A stretch of DNA of 64,000 nucleotides from Leishmania mexicana MHOM/GT/2001/U1103 (lineage: Eukaryota; Euglenozoa; Kinetoplastea; Trypanosomatida; Trypanosomatidae): contig NC_018315.1 in NCBI RefSeq assembly GCF_000234665.1, positions 1 to 64,000 of the forward strand, given 5' to 3'. Below are positions 47,549 to 57,136 of the stretch, piece by piece. The notes under the pieces were generated by a model that did not search any database, was not told where the DNA came from, and saw only the letters and a program-made list of their open reading frames with translations. Every line of letters starts with the position of its first letter. Within the stretch, counting starts at the first letter, position 1. The position numbers and the translations under genes are program-made.

Positions 47549-49702
47549 ATGGCCTCCACACTCGTGCACGACCTGCAGCAGTTCCGCTACGTGACAGCCT
47601 TCACCAGCCCATTGCCATGGCCGCATGTGCGCCACGTCAGCATCCCTGATCTGCGCCACGAGGCACCGGACCTCCCCTTCATGGCGAGCCTGATCTCTGC
47701 TCTCTCCGACTGCGACGTCTCTCTGCACGAATTCCACGAGCACAACGGCGCCGACATTCTTCAGCTTATCCAGGTGCTTCAGGCATGTCTTCAGTTCTCA
47801 CTGTGGTCACAAAACATTCTGAAGAAGAAACTGCTCGAAGTGCAGGCGACGCACATCGCGAAGGGGGTGTCGGCGCAGCAGCTCGAGAGCTTGGAGAAGC
47901 GCTATCACACGCTAGAGGAGGAGATGGCAGCCCTGTACAAGGATCGGGACATGCTCTTATTGGGTACGACAAACCTTCGCACCTCCGTTGTGCAACTGGA
48001 GAAAACAATCAAGCGACAGGAGCGGCAGCTGCAGCAGGAGCGGGGACGCAACGCACAGCTGATGGCCAAACTGGAGAAGGCGTTGTGCGCGCGGGCACTG
48101 GCGGCGCCACTGACGTCACCCCCACGCTTGCCTCCACCTCGAGAGTCACGGCAACGTCCAGCTGGCAATCGGCACGCATCTGCGTCAACGCACCGCACAC
48201 AGAAAGCTGCCACCGCGTACCACTCTTCTTGGCTTCCCACACACAACGCAGATCCGCGCAGAGACAGCACCGCCTCTTTAACAAGCGATACCTCGTACGG
48301 CGACAGTTGTCTGTCTGCTGAGGTCGCCGCCAGAGCACACTCTTACGTGCCCCAACCCTGCGGCAGCCTTGATCCTCCGCCGCCCCCTTTCCTGGACTGG
48401 CGCACCTTGGTGCGCTACATCATCCACGAGGAGCAGAGGGCATCAGCGCGGACCTCTACCCATGCTTCTCCCACCGCCGCAAGGGCGACGGCCGATGAGA
48501 GGCGCATCACACGCAAGGAGGAGCTGATGCCGGAGGCACAGCACCCGAGTGAGCCGGCAGCGGCCTTGCCTGCCGCAGCCACGCCGCGAGTCACGGAAGC
48601 GCAACTCGACTCCTTTTTTTCGGGACTCACCGGTTGTGTCACGACAGAAGCCGTCGCGTACTCCCGCGCAGTGGCGGCACGCGCCGAGGAGATGGTGCGT
48701 ACCGCCACACAACAACAGATGCAGGAAACAGCAGAGGCGCAGCAGGCGCTGATGATGCAGGTGCAGGCCGCGCTTGGCAGTCTCACTGCTGAGCTGGCGG
48801 CGTACAAGCAGCAGAAGGATGCGACACCGTCGCCTGCTCTCGGAACGGTCGCAATGCCGGTCGCCACAAGTGACGCCTCCGACCCCCACACGCAGCTTGC
48901 CCCGTTTTCTCCGGTGTTGGCGTCTTCGACTGTGAGAAACTCCGCTGCCGCAGCCTTGCCGGCGCCCTCCCCACACGCCGGCAACGCGCTCGTAACCTTG
49001 GCCAACGCCCCGCCAACGAACGACTCGAAGCCGCTCTCACGACCTCCTCAGGCCTCCGCGTCGCCTCTTCCGCCGTCCATCGACAGCTCGCCGCCGGCCT
49101 CGTTCTTGAACTCTTTCGTGACGTCCGGCGCGGCCCTGTGCCACTCCACAACCGGCCGTGGGGTGCTCGACAGCGGCTCGAAGACGCGAACACCTTTGCC
49201 GGACTTTTCACCCGATATTCTTCGCACGCCGCCAACCAGCGAGCACGGCGCCTCTGCAGCGCCGTCAAACGCCGGCAGCGACGCGCCACGCAGCGGTGTC
49301 TCCCGAGCAGATGACGAAGATGAGCGAGACGTCGACGTGGACCTCCTACCGCTAGACAGCTCCTCGTCAGACTCGTCATTGGGCTCCTCCCAACCTTCCG
49401 ACGACAAGGCGGATGGCGCTGCTGAAGTCAGCCATGCGTACCCTCGGCTGCTCGCGAACCCGTCCTCGGCGCCTCCCGTGTACCCTAACAGGACCCCGAC
49501 AGCAGCGGCCGTCGCAGTGCAGCCCGTAGCGTTACCGCACCCGTCCGCGAACCGCACGCTCAGCCTGCACTTCTCGACACGTTCCGACCTGAGTGAAGGC
49601 AGCTCCCACGGCTCGTCGCAGATGCTGCGAGAGACACGCGCACAACTTCAGGCGCTCTTGGAGGAGGAAGAGGCCGCGGGACGGGGAAAGACGCATAAAT
49701 GA
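47549..49702 (+). CDS. DZIP1-like basal-body/cilium protein without the zinc finger
   Basis: The 717-residue product starts MASTLVHDLQQFRYVTAFTS. Residues about 10-90 (FRYVTAFTSPLPWPHVRHVSIPDL, DVSLHEFHEHNGADILQLIQVLQACLQFSLWSQNILKKKL) resemble the N-terminal domain of DZIP1/Iguana proteins, which act at basal bodies and the transition zone of cilia. A coiled coil (about 95-175) follows, as in DZIP1. The C2H2 zinc finger expected between these parts in animals is absent. A helical segment with KQQKD lies near 385-430, and the remainder is long, disordered and rich in S, P and A, with an acidic patch DEDERDVDVDLLPLDSSSSDSS. A role at the flagellar base is inferred from the family. Confidence 0.65.
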   Translation: MASTLVHDLQQFRYVTAFTSPLPWPHVRHVSIPDLRHEAPDLPFMASLISALSDCDVSLHEFHEHNGADILQLIQVLQACLQFSLWSQNILKKKLLEVQATHIAKGVSAQQLESLEKRYHTLEEEMAALYKDRDMLLLGTTNLRTSVVQLEKTIKRQERQLQQERGRNAQLMAKLEKALCARALAAPLTSPPRLPPPRESRQRPAGNRHASASTHRTQKAATAYHSSWLPTHNADPRRDSTASLTSDTSYGDSCLSAEVAARAHSYVPQPCGSLDPPPPPFLDWRTLVRYIIHEEQRASARTSTHASPTAARATADERRITRKEELMPEAQHPSEPAAALPAAATPRVTEAQLDSFFSGLTGCVTTEAVAYSRAVAARAEEMVRTATQQQMQETAEAQQALMMQVQAALGSLTAELAAYKQQKDATPSPALGTVAMPVATSDASDPHTQLAPFSPVLASSTVRNSAAAALPAPSPHAGNALVTLANAPPTNDSKPLSRPPQASASPLPPSIDSSPPASFLNSFVTSGAALCHSTTGRGVLDSGSKTRTPLPDFSPDILRTPPTSEHGASAAPSNAGSDAPRSGVSRADDEDERDVDVDLLPLDSSSSDSSLGSSQPSDDKADGAAEVSHAYPRLLANPSSAPPVYPNRTPTAAAVAVQPVALPHPSANRTLSLHFSTRSDLSEGSSHGSSQMLRETRAQLQALLEEEEAAGRGKTHK

Positions 49703-50314
49703 GCCTCAGCGTAGCCGCGTGAGGGGGGAAGGGTAGCAGTGGCGATGGTGGCAACTGGCACACGTGCCGTCGAAGCGCCGTCGCGTCGTTGTGTGGCCTT
49801 CGCTGCTGCTGCTCCGCCATGCTCACGCCCAGGCTGCTCCTGGGGGGCATAGAAATGATATTGATCGGCGGCGCACCTCGTGTGGCCCATACCTTGAAAG
49901 AGCTGCTTAGAAGACACAGGCCAGAATGGCAGACCGCCCTCGCGCAGTCGTACACACGCCCACTCGCTGGTGGCGCAGCGAGAGCTGGCGCAAGGACGGT
50001 AAGCATGGGCCGGACCTGCTCCCTCTCAATGGCCCATTTGGCCTCTTGGTCGACTAGTGGGATGCATGGACGGCGATGCCGTGCATTCACGCCTGCTATT
50101 GCTGTGACATCGTCGTGTAGCCCTTCTCTCCTCTCCGTCATCTGTCCCGCTATTTCCTTTTGGAGAACTTTCTCAACCCTGCAACGGCAGCATCGCCTCG
50201 CTCCTCCACGCTCGTGCTCACACGCACAGAGAGCCATCACCCACATATATATATATATATATATGCCACCCTCATACAGAGCACGACCATATCACACACG
50301 CCGGCAACTTCGCG
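49703..50314. other. Intergenic spacer
   Basis: The spacer contains a T/C-rich tract at about 50117-50161 with AG at 50164-50165, and an AT microsatellite. A second AG at 50279-50280 lies nearer the ATG. No gene is seen. Confidence 0.65.
50245..50264. repeat. AT dinucleotide microsatellite, (AT)10
   Basis: Ten AT units lie in the probable 5' UTR or promoter-proximal spacer of the MCTS1-like gene. Confidence 0.9.
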
Positions 50315-50902
50315 ATGACATCGGCAGACCTCTTCAAGAAGTTCACGCTCGAGAACGTGGCCCAGATCGCGAGCAGTAGCCATAAGGAGCAGAAGGAGGT
50401 GCGTGAGGAGCTCGCGGAGCAGTACCCCGCGTTAGAGGAGTACTGGGAAGAGATTCTGCCCAAGAAGTCAGACATCTTCATCATCCGCTGCCAGGGTCAG
50501 GTGCACTGTATCACCCTCGTCAGCTCCCAGCCAGAGGTGCTCTTCTTCAACCACCACGGAGGGCCATACCTACCGCACTTGAAGCTGCTGCACAAGTACC
50601 CCTTCATGTTGAAGGCACACCAGGTGGACATTGGCGGCTGCCGCTATGTCATCTCCGGCGCAAACGTCATGTGCCAAGGCTTGACCTCAGCCGGCGGCGT
50701 CGTTGCGGACGGCACGGAGGAGGGGGAGGTGGTTGCTGTCTACGTGGAGGGCAAGGAGCATGCGGTGGCGGTGGGCACCATGCTCATGTCCTCGGAAGAA
50801 ATCAGGGAAAAGAATAGGGGACCGTGCATAGAGAACATCCACCACCTCGGCGACGGGCTGTGGATGAATCCCGTCCTCAGCGCCTCACACATCAGCGTGT
50901 AG
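50315..50902 (+). CDS. MCTS1/Tma20-like translation factor (PUA domain)
   Basis: The 195-residue product aligns along its whole length with MCT-1/Tma20. LFKKFTLENVAQ at the start is followed by LAEQYPALEEYWEEILPKK, VLFFNHHGGPYLPHLKLLHKYPF, VDIGGCRYVISGANVMCQGLTS, VAVYVEGKEHAVAVG and GIENIHxLxDGLW-like GPCIENIHHLGDGLW. The C-terminal half (about 95-180) is a PUA domain. With its partner DENR/Tma22, MCTS1 acts in recycling of 40S subunits, reinitiation and unusual initiation. DENR is not in this window. The length is slightly above the animal protein because of a short insert in the PUA region (GGVVADGTEEGE). Confidence 0.94.
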   Translation: MTSADLFKKFTLENVAQIASSSHKEQKEVREELAEQYPALEEYWEEILPKKSDIFIIRCQGQVHCITLVSSQPEVLFFNHHGGPYLPHLKLLHKYPFMLKAHQVDIGGCRYVISGANVMCQGLTSAGGVVADGTEEGEVVAVYVEGKEHAVAVGTMLMSSEEIREKNRGPCIENIHHLGDGLWMNPVLSASHISV

Positions 50903-51712
50903 CGTGTGGACGAGACGCAAGGGCGACATCGCACAGGTGCATCGGTGTCGTGTACGACGTAGCGAGGGAGGAGGCGAAGCAAGGGAGGGAAGAGTGAGAG
51001 AGCTGCATTCACACAGCGAGTACGGCGCGGCGCGCGCGCATATGTTTACGCGTATCAGTGGCAGTGGCCGTGGCCGTGTGTGTGTGTGTGGTAGGGGGGC
51101 ATGTCTGCCTGGCTGAGAGAGTGTCGAGGGTTCCAGGTGCATCACCTGGCCGCGTCACGCTGCTCCGCTCTCTCTTTCCCGATTCACGCTCACCCCGCTT
51201 TTCTCCCTCTTCTAGACGTCGTGTGTCGGCCATGTTCCCGTGGTGGGGTATAGCGCCTGCGCCCGTTGTTCAGCAGCCCGTTGGGGTGGCGGGTCCGCTG
51301 TATCGCACACTGGTATTGGCGGTGCGTCTCGGTGTGCTCATTTCTCTCGATGCGCCGGGCGCTAAGGACTAAAGACGGAGCTCGAACACGAAGCGCAGCG
51401 GCACACGTGAAGTGGAGCGGCGTCATGCGAGGGGCTGCGATCCTTTCTCTCGCGAAGAGAAGGCGGGCGGGGCCCGCGGTGTCCACAAAGGCGCAGACCA
51501 AAGATGGCACTCGTGTAGCTGAGGGGCGTGCGCCCCTTGCGCTCACACAGCGTTCTCGATTCACTCATCATGTACCTTTCCCGCCTCTTTCTCTCCGCCC
51601 CCCACCCCCTCGCGTCCTCCCCGCATTCACACGCACGCACGCGTGCGTCGCCACCATCGTTGCTGCGCACGTTTTTGCTCCTCGTGGGAAGTGAAGCAAG
51701 CGTTTTCCCGTG
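50903..51712. other. Intergenic spacer
   Basis: The spacer contains a TG run (51077-51090) and pyrimidine tracts at 51172-51215 and 51577-51625. AG at 51690-51691 is a candidate acceptor for the helicase gene. No gene is seen. Confidence 0.65.
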
Positions 51713-53542
51713 ATGCAGCGCCACTCGAGGCGGAGGCTGCTCAAGTACCTTCCCGGCGTGCGGGTAGAGTACGGCGGGTCAGCTGCCAAGCTGCTTGACT
51801 CGTACCTGCACCAGGATGCCGGCGCGAAGCACGCCGCCAATCTTCCAGTGTCGCAGCGGTACTTCTACATGAAAAGCAGGAACAACGACGCCTCCCCGTC
51901 GAGTGCCGCCGGTGCCTCGCAGCAACATCAGATGATACAGCTGCGCCTCGGTGCTGCGCAGATGCTGAGCTCCTCACAGCACACCAGCATCGGCAACCTC
52001 AATGAGGCCCACCCGCTCTACTACGCACAAACCTCCCCACGTGCGGCTGGGCTCACGGTGCCGCTGGTTTTGGCCCTCAAGCGGCTACGCATCCATCGCC
52101 TAACGGAGCTGCAAGGTGCGTTGGTGCCGCTGCTGCTCAAAGGAAAGCACGTCATTGCGCACTCAGAGACCGGAACAGGCAAGAGCTTTGGCATTGCGCT
52201 GGCCATCGCCAACCGCATCATCCGTGACCAGCTGAACTACCGCCTCCACACCGTTGTTCTGGTTCCCACAAAGGAGCTGGCCCTGCAGTACGACAAGTGG
52301 CTGCGACACTTCGGTGGATGCACGTCGCAGGTGGTGCAGGTCGCCATCGACAGCATCCCTCTCGAGGCACAGCTCGCCAAGCTGCACAACATTCAGCCGC
52401 ACGTGCTCGTCGGGACGCCGCAGCGCGTGGCTGACATTGTGCGCCTAAGCCCCTCCATCCTTGGCGAAAAGCTGCGGCGCAAGGTGGACTGCGTCGTCCT
52501 AGACGAGGCGGACATGATCATTCATGCCAACGTTGTGTACGGACGGCAGCGACTAAGCGGCGCAAACCTTGTGGACCGGCTTTTCCGCAGCAGGCGAGAA
52601 GAGGTGCCAGCACAACTTGTGGCCGCCAGCGCGACGGTCGACGGCGTCACGGCACAGACACTGAACACGTGGACACGCAACGACCGCACGGTGCGGCTGA
52701 CAACGAGCTTCGTGGAGCACACGATTCCGCCGACTCTTCAATTCTACTTCTTTGGTGCGTCAAGGGCGTATCCGCTGGAGCGGTGCCTCTTGCTGTCCCT
52801 TCAACTAATCTGCACACAGCGGCCTGACACGCGCATCTTATTATTTACCGAGGACGAACGCGTCGCCGAGGTGTGCACACTACTCACGTCTGCGGAGGTG
52901 GAAGGAGAGATGCGCCGCATCGCTCCGGGCGCGCTGTCACCTGCGAAGGTGTTTGCTGGGGCCCTGCATGCTCTGCCCCGAAGCGTCCCTTCCGCATACA
53001 CCAAGGAATCTCACGACCCAGACACCCCGGTGTCGCACGGCCGCGTCCCGCTCACGACCGCAACGCAGCAGACAGCCTCGTCCAGCGCAAAACGCGGGAG
53101 CGGCAACGTCTACGAGGATGTGCGTGCCCACCAGGTTATCCGGCAGCACGGTGACGTCTACGTGAAGAACAACAGCTCCCTCTCTCGGCTGAATGAGGGC
53201 AAGCTGGTTGTCGGCGTGGGTAGCTTCAGCAGCAGCCGGGGACTGCATGTTAACGGTATCACCCACGTCATTCTCTACGGAGCCTGTCCCTCGGCTGCGT
53301 GCTTCGTCCACTGTGCAGGGCGCACAGGCCGCATGGGTGCGGAGGGCGACGTGCTGGTGCTGTACCCGCCATCCTCTGGTCGCCAGGTCCAGCAAGTGTG
53401 CAGCTCGCTGGAGATTCCGTTTCACTCGAGTCGCATGAGTGCCGTGGAAGACCTCCTCCGCTCTGGCGAGGCACGCACTACCGAGTCCGCTGCTGGCGTC
53501 ATGAACGAATCGGCGAGCGGCGCGGCGACCGACAACACCTGA
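51713..53542 (+). CDS. Divergent DEAD-box RNA helicase
   Basis: A 609-residue protein starting at the ATG at 51713 (MQRHSRRRLLKYLPG). The core has motif Q-like LTELQGALVPLLL, motif I SETGTGKS (151-158), Ia LVPTKELALQ, Ib VGTPQRV, II DEAD (264-267), III SAT, and a C-terminal domain with motif V FSSSRGLHV and motif VI HCAGRTGR (533-540). Motif VI has C in place of the first conserved R (HRxGRxGR), and motif V has H where D is usual, so activity may be weak. A 45-residue serine-rich insert sits before motif V. The basic N-terminus could be a mitochondrial presequence; trypanosomatid mitochondria use several DEAD-box proteins in RNA editing and ribosome assembly, but a specific role is not shown. 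Confidence 0.87.
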   Translation: MQRHSRRRLLKYLPGVRVEYGGSAAKLLDSYLHQDAGAKHAANLPVSQRYFYMKSRNNDASPSSAAGASQQHQMIQLRLGAAQMLSSSQHTSIGNLNEAHPLYYAQTSPRAAGLTVPLVLALKRLRIHRLTELQGALVPLLLKGKHVIAHSETGTGKSFGIALAIANRIIRDQLNYRLHTVVLVPTKELALQYDKWLRHFGGCTSQVVQVAIDSIPLEAQLAKLHNIQPHVLVGTPQRVADIVRLSPSILGEKLRRKVDCVVLDEADMIIHANVVYGRQRLSGANLVDRLFRSRREEVPAQLVAASATVDGVTAQTLNTWTRNDRTVRLTTSFVEHTIPPTLQFYFFGASRAYPLERCLLLSLQLICTQRPDTRILLFTEDERVAEVCTLLTSAEVEGEMRRIAPGALSPAKVFAGALHALPRSVPSAYTKESHDPDTPVSHGRVPLTTATQQTASSSAKRGSGNVYEDVRAHQVIRQHGDVYVKNNSSLSRLNEGKLVVGVGSFSSSRGLHVNGITHVILYGACPSAACFVHCAGRTGRMGAEGDVLVLYPPSSGRQVQQVCSSLEIPFHSSRMSAVEDLLRSGEARTTESAAGVMNESASGAATDNT

Positions 53543-54309
53543 GGGCGCCGTTGCGCGTGTGGGCGCACAGTTTTCCAGGTTGTAGTCAGAGACGTCAATG
53601 CGTACTATGACGAGCACAGGAATGTTGTGTGCATACATGCGTGCATCAGCGAGAGTGCCACCTCAACGCTCCCTCGAACCTGCAGCGTCTTATCCCTCCC
53701 ATGCTCACGACAACGCGGCCGCGTATCGCTAGAGGCCGGGCCCAAGACTCCGAGGGAAGGGAAGGGGCGCTGAGAATCAAGAGATCACTCTCTGGCCTTC
53801 TCCGTCTGTGCGTGTAATGCGGTCGAACGAGGTGGGGGTTTACGAGGAGCACTGTCACCCTACACGCCCTCCCTCCCCATCACCACCATTCTTTGCTTGG
53901 CTAGTCTCACCTGCTGCAAGAGACCCACCTGCGGATGGGGACGACGAGGTCAGACTCCTAGTGAGGATGTGTCTGTGTGTTGCGCAATAGGGGATCACCT
54001 CTCACAGAGCCGAACCGACACACTGGCTCTCCTTTCACCTTCGAAACGTGCTTCAATGTCGAGCACACGCGTGCATGAAAGCTTTGGGAGTGTGTAATGT
54101 GCCCCATGGCGGCCGCGCCTTGCAGCTCTCACGTATGCTGCTGTCCATGGGGCGACTACCCCCACCCACACACCCACGCATCCTTCACTCTTCCTCTCAC
54201 GATCTCACTCGATGATTTCTGCTGAGCGTACACACACACACACACACGCGCCCCGCCTACACCGCTGGTCCTGCGCAGCAGCGGAAACACCAAGACACAT
54301 CTGTACTAC
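53543..54309. other. Intergenic spacer
   Basis: A CA run (54230-54246) and short pyrimidine stretches are present; no strong acceptor tract stands out. No gene is seen. Confidence 0.6.
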
Positions 54310-54864
54310 ATGTCCGACAAGACAATGGCCTCTGCGGCTGGCAGATCAGCGGCTTCACCGCTGCCGGCCATGCCGCCTGCGCTTCGCCAGCTGATCATCG
54401 CAGTGAAACGGCTGAACGCTGCCTCCTCTTCGCCTTCAAATGTCGACGCCGCTTCACCTCTAGGGCGGTCGACAAGGGAGCTCCCAGAGCAGTCCACCTC
54501 AGATCCGCCGGCAGATGGCACTGTCGCACCCACGGTAGAGCTGCTGCAGCAGGTGGATGCGCTTCAGGAACAGTACAGACGCCTTTTGGAGCTGGCACAG
54601 CAGCCGTTCGGCACACAAAGTGCGGCCCACGCTGAGTCACCATCGGGCAGCGGCAGCGACACTGTTGAGACGCTGGCGGAGAGTCTCATGACAGAATTTG
54701 AGACCGCCGTTGGGCAGCTACAGCGAGGCATCCGCTCGAAGCAGGCGCAGGCCATCCGCCTCGTGCTGCTCAACGCGCTGCGGCGAGAAGCCGCTGAGCG
54801 ACGCCAGTGCGTGGCGAAGATGGAAGGCGTGCTGAGCGCCTCCCGTCAGCACGTGCGTCTGTGA
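54310..54864 (+). CDS. Hypothetical protein, 184 residues, helical C-terminus
   Basis: The product starts MSDKTMASAAGRSAASPL. Two helical parts, about 20-38 (ALRQLIIAVKRLNAA) and 75-95 (VELLQQVDALQEQYRRLLELA), are separated by a serine/proline-rich linker. A third, longer helical part fills 113-180 (VETLAESLMTEFETAVGQL, SKQAQAIRLVLLNALRREAAERRQ). No family is recognised. Third-position G/C preference and the absence of a competing frame support coding. It may be a subunit of a larger complex, which is a guess. Confidence 0.65.
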   Translation: MSDKTMASAAGRSAASPLPAMPPALRQLIIAVKRLNAASSSPSNVDAASPLGRSTRELPEQSTSDPPADGTVAPTVELLQQVDALQEQYRRLLELAQQPFGTQSAAHAESPSGSGSDTVETLAESLMTEFETAVGQLQRGIRSKQAQAIRLVLLNALRREAAERRQCVAKMEGVLSASRQHVRL

Positions 54865-55804
54865 CATGGTGCACACCCGCAGGTCCGTGCGTGGTCAAGC
54901 GTGCGCGGTTGTGTGCGTATGAAGGGAAGGCAAGAGGGCCGTCGCTTACTCAAGCACGGAGAAATGTGGCTCGTTGGTCTTTCGACACCGCGGTGCGCCC
55001 TCAGTCGCGTGCCTCCTCGCCATGTCTCGTTGCTTAGCGTCCTCCGTCATCCCTTTTCATGCGGCCTTTCCTACTCCCTCGTCCCTCCTCCGCTTCCTCA
55101 CGTTGGCGGGTGGTGAGGACACACGGCGGCCCCGCAGGGCAGAATGCTGCCAACATGGAAACCACTCTTTTGTGGCCGTTGTCGAGCGAGGGAAGATGCA
55201 GGTCACTGCTGCTCGTAAAGAACGCCCACGAGCGACTGGGCAGCAGCGTTGACACAACCCCTCTTCCCCTTTTGCCCAAGCGGGCTCACCTCTGCATGAG
55301 AGGCGCGCGGTGTCTCGCCGATATTCAGCTGCCGAGACGCGCCACCTCTCTCGCTAAACTGCCTGGCCTGTCCAGCCGCTGCTCCCCCGCCACCCTCCAC
55401 CCGACTACGCCCCTCCTCCTCCTCACCCTCCCTCCCCTCCTCCCCAATTCGCTTCACCGATTCTGTGTGTGTGTGGTGTCGGCCATTTCGCTCTGCTATT
55501 CCAGCTTACCTGCAGCCCACCCACCCCTGCCCTCCCCACCTCCCGCCGTGCCCACATCGCAGTGAACCCCTCCTTATAACGACCTAGTATTCGTAAACGT
55601 CGCACGACCGCCTCACCCACGTATACAAGCGAGCCGTGCCGTGCCGGCACGCACACACAGAGGCACACCTCTGCAAGTACGCGCACACCCTATCCGTCAC
55701 GAGAGTCCCAACGAGGACGACAGCGACGCCACCGTCCTTTGCCTGCTCCACACCCGCCCCACCTCTCCCCCTCGCTTCCTTGGTTGTGTTCTTGCTGGCT
55801 CAGC
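54865..55804. other. Intergenic spacer
   Basis: C/T-rich blocks occur at 55376-55450 and 55739-55800. The second runs directly into CAG and the ATG of the pyrophosphatase gene. No gene is seen. Confidence 0.65.
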
Positions 55805-57136
55805 ATGTCCGATGACACGCGCTACATGTATCCGGCCCGTAAAGCCCACGCGATGGACCTCGACTCGTCCCTCAACCCCGAGGGGGATCAGAAGCAAAGG
55901 TGGGGGAGCGCTGCCTCCATCGCGGAAGTCATGTCGCCCACCGCGGAGATCAAGCCCAGCGCTCCGCAGGTGACGCACTTTGGCACCGGGCTTGGCGTTC
56001 AGAGCTCCACCGGCGACCTTACCCTGCAAGACGCCGACAGCGACGGCGACAAGACCGAAGTTGTGAACGAGTTTGACCTGGCCGCCTACTCGAAGGAGGA
56101 CCTCACGCAAACTCTGCATCGGCGCATCATGAGTCGCATGTTCTCTGCCTTCGACGTCACGCAGGTGGGCTACCTGGACATCAACAAGCTCAAGGAGCTC
56201 TGCGTCTATGTTGGCCGCAACATGTCGCCGGAGGCTTCAGAGAAAATGTTCGATGAGCTCAAGGGCATCGACGGGCACATCACGTTCGACGTCTTTTGGA
56301 ATTGGTGGACGACCTACCCAGACACCAAGATGACCAAGGACACCTTCTCCCTCGTGTCCGCCGACTTCTCCGTGCCTTATCATCAGCAGCAGCTCAAAAT
56401 CAAGGAGGAGGGGGAGATTTTCACCCCGAGCTACCGCGTGAAGTACTACTTCAAGGATATGGAGACAGGCTTACGCCGTCGCGTGAGTCCGTGGCACGAC
56501 ATTCCGCTTTACGTGCGCGACCCGGTGCGCACAAAGCCGGAGAGCATCCGCGCCAACCGCTACAACTTCATCTGCGAGATTCCGAAGTGGACACGCGCCA
56601 AGTTCGAGATCGCCACCGACGAGCCGTTTAACCCCATCAAGCAGGACATCAAGAACGGTGTGCCACGATTCTACAAGCACGGAGACATGATGTGGAACTA
56701 TGGCGCCTTCCCGCAGACGTGGGAGAGCACGGAGGTGATCTTCGAGGACGGCGTCAGCGGTGACAACGACCCAATAGACGGCGTCGAAATCGGCATGCGC
56801 CAGATGCGCGTCGGCGAAGTCCACCCTGTCCGCATCCTCGGCGTCCTCGGCATGATCGATGACGGGCAGATGGACTGGAAGGTGATCTGCATGTCCGTCA
56901 ATGACCCAGTCGCGCGCTTCATCAAAGACATCGACGACATCCCAAAGTTCTTGCCCGGCTGCCTCGATGCACTGCGCGAGTGGTTCCGGGTGTACAAGAT
57001 TTGCCAGGGCGGGGTCGAAAACAAGTTTGCCTTCAACGGTGAATACAAGGACAAGACCTACGCTATGAAGGTTGTGGACGAGTCGCATTACATGTGGGAG
57101 AACCTGCGCAAGATTAAGAAGAAGGAGGAGGTGTGA
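55805..57136 (+). CDS. VSP1: EF-hand-containing soluble inorganic pyrophosphatase (acidocalcisomal VSP1 type)
   Basis: The 443-residue product from MSDDTRYMYPARKAH has two parts. Residues about 105-170 form an EF-hand-like region (MFSAFDVTQVGYLDINKLKELC, GHITFDVFWNWW) whose loop DVTQVGYLDINK lacks the usual final glutamate. Residues about 215-443 are a family I pyrophosphatase, with the signature DNDPID (320-325) and YKDK and YAMKV near the C-terminus. In trypanosomatids this fusion is the vacuolar soluble pyrophosphatase VSP1, which resides in acidocalcisomes and hydrolyses pyrophosphate and short polyphosphate. The predicted acceptor AG (55802-55803) is one base from the ATG, so the true start could be a later methionine (residue 8 or 17) or an upstream acceptor may be used. 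SIDER2 copy D begins about 500 bases after the stop. Confidence 0.93.
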   Translation: MSDDTRYMYPARKAHAMDLDSSLNPEGDQKQRWGSAASIAEVMSPTAEIKPSAPQVTHFGTGLGVQSSTGDLTLQDADSDGDKTEVVNEFDLAAYSKEDLTQTLHRRIMSRMFSAFDVTQVGYLDINKLKELCVYVGRNMSPEASEKMFDELKGIDGHITFDVFWNWWTTYPDTKMTKDTFSLVSADFSVPYHQQQLKIKEEGEIFTPSYRVKYYFKDMETGLRRRVSPWHDIPLYVRDPVRTKPESIRANRYNFICEIPKWTRAKFEIATDEPFNPIKQDIKNGVPRFYKHGDMMWNYGAFPQTWESTEVIFEDGVSGDNDPIDGVEIGMRQMRVGEVHPVRILGVLGMIDDGQMDWKVICMSVNDPVARFIKDIDDIPKFLPGCLDALREWFRVYKICQGGVENKFAFNGEYKDKTYAMKVVDESHYMWENLRKIKKKEEV

